Source: Pseudorhizobium banfieldiae
Lineage (GTDB): Bacteria > Pseudomonadota > Alphaproteobacteria > Rhizobiales > Rhizobiaceae
DNA length: 64,000 nt
Assembly (NCBI RefSeq): GCF_000967425.1
Contig: NZ_FO082820.1
Span: 1,178,001-1,242,000, forward strand
Direction: 5' to 3'
Part shown: one piece after another, positions 62,763 to 64,000 of the stretch
Numbering within the stretch: position 1 is the first letter of the stretch
Layout of the letters: each line of letters begins with the position of its first letter
Notes under the pieces: model-generated
The model's input: the letters and a program-made list of their open reading frames with translations, nothing else
Database searches by the model: none
What the model was told of the DNA's origin: nothing
Translations under genes and position numbers: made by a program

Positions 62763-64000
62763 CTAATCCGCGAGTGCCACGCCCTCGCGCCTCGGGTCGG
62801 CACTGCCGGCAAGGCCGCCCGGCGTCAGCTCAATCACGTGGAGACCGGAGGTCATGTCGCCGAGCTTCACCTCGTAGCCCAGTGTCTTGAGCGGCTCGGC
62901 CAGCTCTTCCGCCCAGGTGCCGGCCTCCAGGTCGTAGCTACCGAAGCGGTTGATGAGATGCGGCATGGTGACGATCTCCTCCACCGGCATCTGCCAGTCG
63001 ATGTAGGCGATCAGGGCCTGGGCAACATAACCGATGATCTGGCTGCCACCGGGTGAGCCGATCGCCAGAAGCGGCTTGCCGTCCTTCATCACGATCGTCG
63101 GCGACATGGAGGAGCGCGGCCGTTTCCCAGGCTCCACACGGTTGGCGACCGGTACTCCGGCATTATGTGTCTTGAAGGAGAAGTCGGTCAGTTCGTTGTT
63201 AAGCAGGAAGCCGTTGGTCATCAGCCGCGAGCCGAAGCCATTCTCGATCGTCGTCGTCATGGAGACGACGTTGCCGTTCGCATCGACGATGACGAAGTGG
63301 CTGGTCGAAGGCAGTTCGATCGCTTCCCCATCGCTAAAGAGAAGCGCGTGATCCCATTCCGGCTCCCCGGCCTTGACGGCATCTGGAGCAAGCGCCTTGT
63401 CGGCGTCCAGCAGGGACGCTCGTTCAGCCAGATATTCCTTCGAAAGCAGGCCCTTGATCGGCGCCGGCACGAAATCGGTGTCGGCGAGGTAGCGCTCGCG
63501 ATCGGCGAAGGCGAGCCGCTGTGCGTCGCCGATCACCCGCCAGCTCTCCGGGTTCCGCGGCCCGAGGCCACGCAGGTCGAAGTTCTCCAGAACGCCCAGC
63601 ATCTGCCCTACGGCGATGCCGCCCGAGGAGGGCGGTCCCATGCCGCAGATGTCGAGCGCTCTGTAGGTGATGCAGACGGCTTGGCGCTCCTTGATGCGAT
63701 AGTTTGCCAGATCCGAGAGCGAGAGGACGCCCGGGTTGCCCGTCGCCTCCCTTACCGTCTTGACGATTGCTTCGGCAATGGCGCCCTCGTAGAAGGCTTC
63801 TGCGCCGCCAGCGGCGATCGCCCTCAATGTCTCAGCATAGGGCTCGTTCTTCAGGACACTACCGACCTTCAGCGGTGCGCCGGCCTCGTCGAAGAAGTAG
63901 CTCGTGGTGCTCTCATGGGTCTTCAGCTTGTCGCCTTCGGCTGCGACGAGCGAGGCCAGGCGTGGGGAGACCTCGAACCCCTCGGAGGCCAGTTTGATGG
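62763..64000 (-). CDS. ggt: Gamma-glutamyltransferase, C-terminal part (5' end outside window)
   Basis: The frame runs without a stop to the window edge, so about 412 residues are seen and the N-terminus is missing. The nucleophilic Thr opens the small subunit in LPSTSHFVIVDANGNVVSMT, followed by GFGSRLMTNGFLLNNELTDF, RPRSSMSPTIVMKDGKPLLA and IGSPGGSQIIGYVAQALIAY. It belongs to the periplasmic Ggt family that cleaves glutathione and gamma-glutamyl peptides. An internal ATG at 63827 is not the start. It follows the P450 gene by 46 bases on the same strand. Confidence 0.93.
   Translation of the reverse strand, partial: IKLASEGFEVSPRLASLVAAEGDKLKTHESTTSYFFDEAGAPLKVGSVLKNEPYAETLRAIAAGGAEAFYEGAIAEAIVKTVREATGNPGVLSLSDLANYRIKERQAVCITYRALDICGMGPPSSGGIAVGQMLGVLENFDLRGLGPRNPESWRVIGDAQRLAFADRERYLADTDFVPAPIKGLLSKEYLAERASLLDADKALAPDAVKAGEPEWDHALLFSDGEAIELPSTSHFVIVDANGNVVSMTTTIENGFGSRLMTNGFLLNNELTDFSFKTHNAGVPVANRVEPGKRPRSSMSPTIVMKDGKPLLAIGSPGGSQIIGYVAQALIAYIDWQMPVEEIVTMPHLINRFGSYDLEAGTWAEELAEPLKTLGYEVKLGDMTSGLHVIELTPGGLAGSADPRREGVALAD

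Overview
The window is GC-rich chromosomal DNA (roughly 60 to 63 percent by eye) from an alphaproteobacterium, most likely a member of the Rhizobiaceae (Hyphomicrobiales). Supporting markers are the LdtR/LdtP pair, DUF6163, DUF2842, BA14K and DUF6455 proteins, Bpt-type aminoacyl-tRNA protein transferase, a HemB of the non-cysteine metal-site type, the BamE / cytochrome bc1 chaperone / YceD / plsX / fabH / ihfA / merR gene order, and CTTGAC-type promoters. Gene density is high. There are no insertion sequences, integrases, CRISPR arrays or rRNA genes.

Layout. 1-8 kb: end of a SulP anion transporter, small hypothetical proteins, a secreted protein, parC, a DMT exporter, bpt, an RDD membrane protein and hemB. 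8.5-11.4 kb: DUF6163, ldtR and the L,D-transpeptidase gene ldtP. 11.5-20.4 kb: glyA, nrdR, ribD, ribE, then (after GST, a truncated globin, two Rnk-like genes, a DMT transporter and a frameshifted DUF2200 gene) ribH and nusB. 20.4-30.2 kb: an MFS transporter, the proton pyrophosphatase hppA, bamE, the lipid/respiration cluster, ihfA, a MerR regulator, BA14K and a tRNA-Pro(GGG). 30.4-44 kb: a TsuA-like transporter, nadE, the Pho-box-controlled pstSCAB-phoU-phoB operon, and phnC-phnD-phnE-phnE on the opposite strand. 44-53.5 kb: small proteins and an exopolysaccharide synthesis/export cluster (polymerase/ligase, WbaP-type initiating transferase, GT4 glycosyltransferase, Wza-like exporter, Wzz/BY-kinase-like protein, CelD-like acetyltransferase). 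53.5-64 kb: DUF2842, heme A synthase, argC, agmatinase, rplM-rpsI, a thioesterase, a CoA-binding protein, DUF6455, metY, a cupin, a cytochrome P450 and a truncated gamma-glutamyltransferase.

The main new signal is a pair of tiny upstream ORFs. Each precedes one of the two adjacent genes for Rnk-like (GreA/GreB C-terminal domain) RNA-polymerase-binding proteins. Both encode peptides ending in Cys-Leu-Ile-Ala-Gly (19 aa ending CLIAGT at 16411-16470; 20 aa ending CLIAG at 17078-17140), share a 14-base identical, in-frame DNA block, and are followed by strong GC hairpins. The first appears to be leaderless; the second starts on the stop codon of the first Rnk-like gene. This looks like a duplicated leader-peptide attenuation or ribosome-arrest module that I do not recognise from the literature.

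Other points: a perfect FNR/FixK box between DUF6455 and metY; a BY-kinase-like domain with destroyed Walker motifs in the polysaccharide co-polymerase; a DUF2200 gene split by a one-base deletion; a phosphonate permease with an insert of about 200 residues; and a pst-phoB operon without phoR beside it. All functional statements are from reading the sequence; no database search was run.
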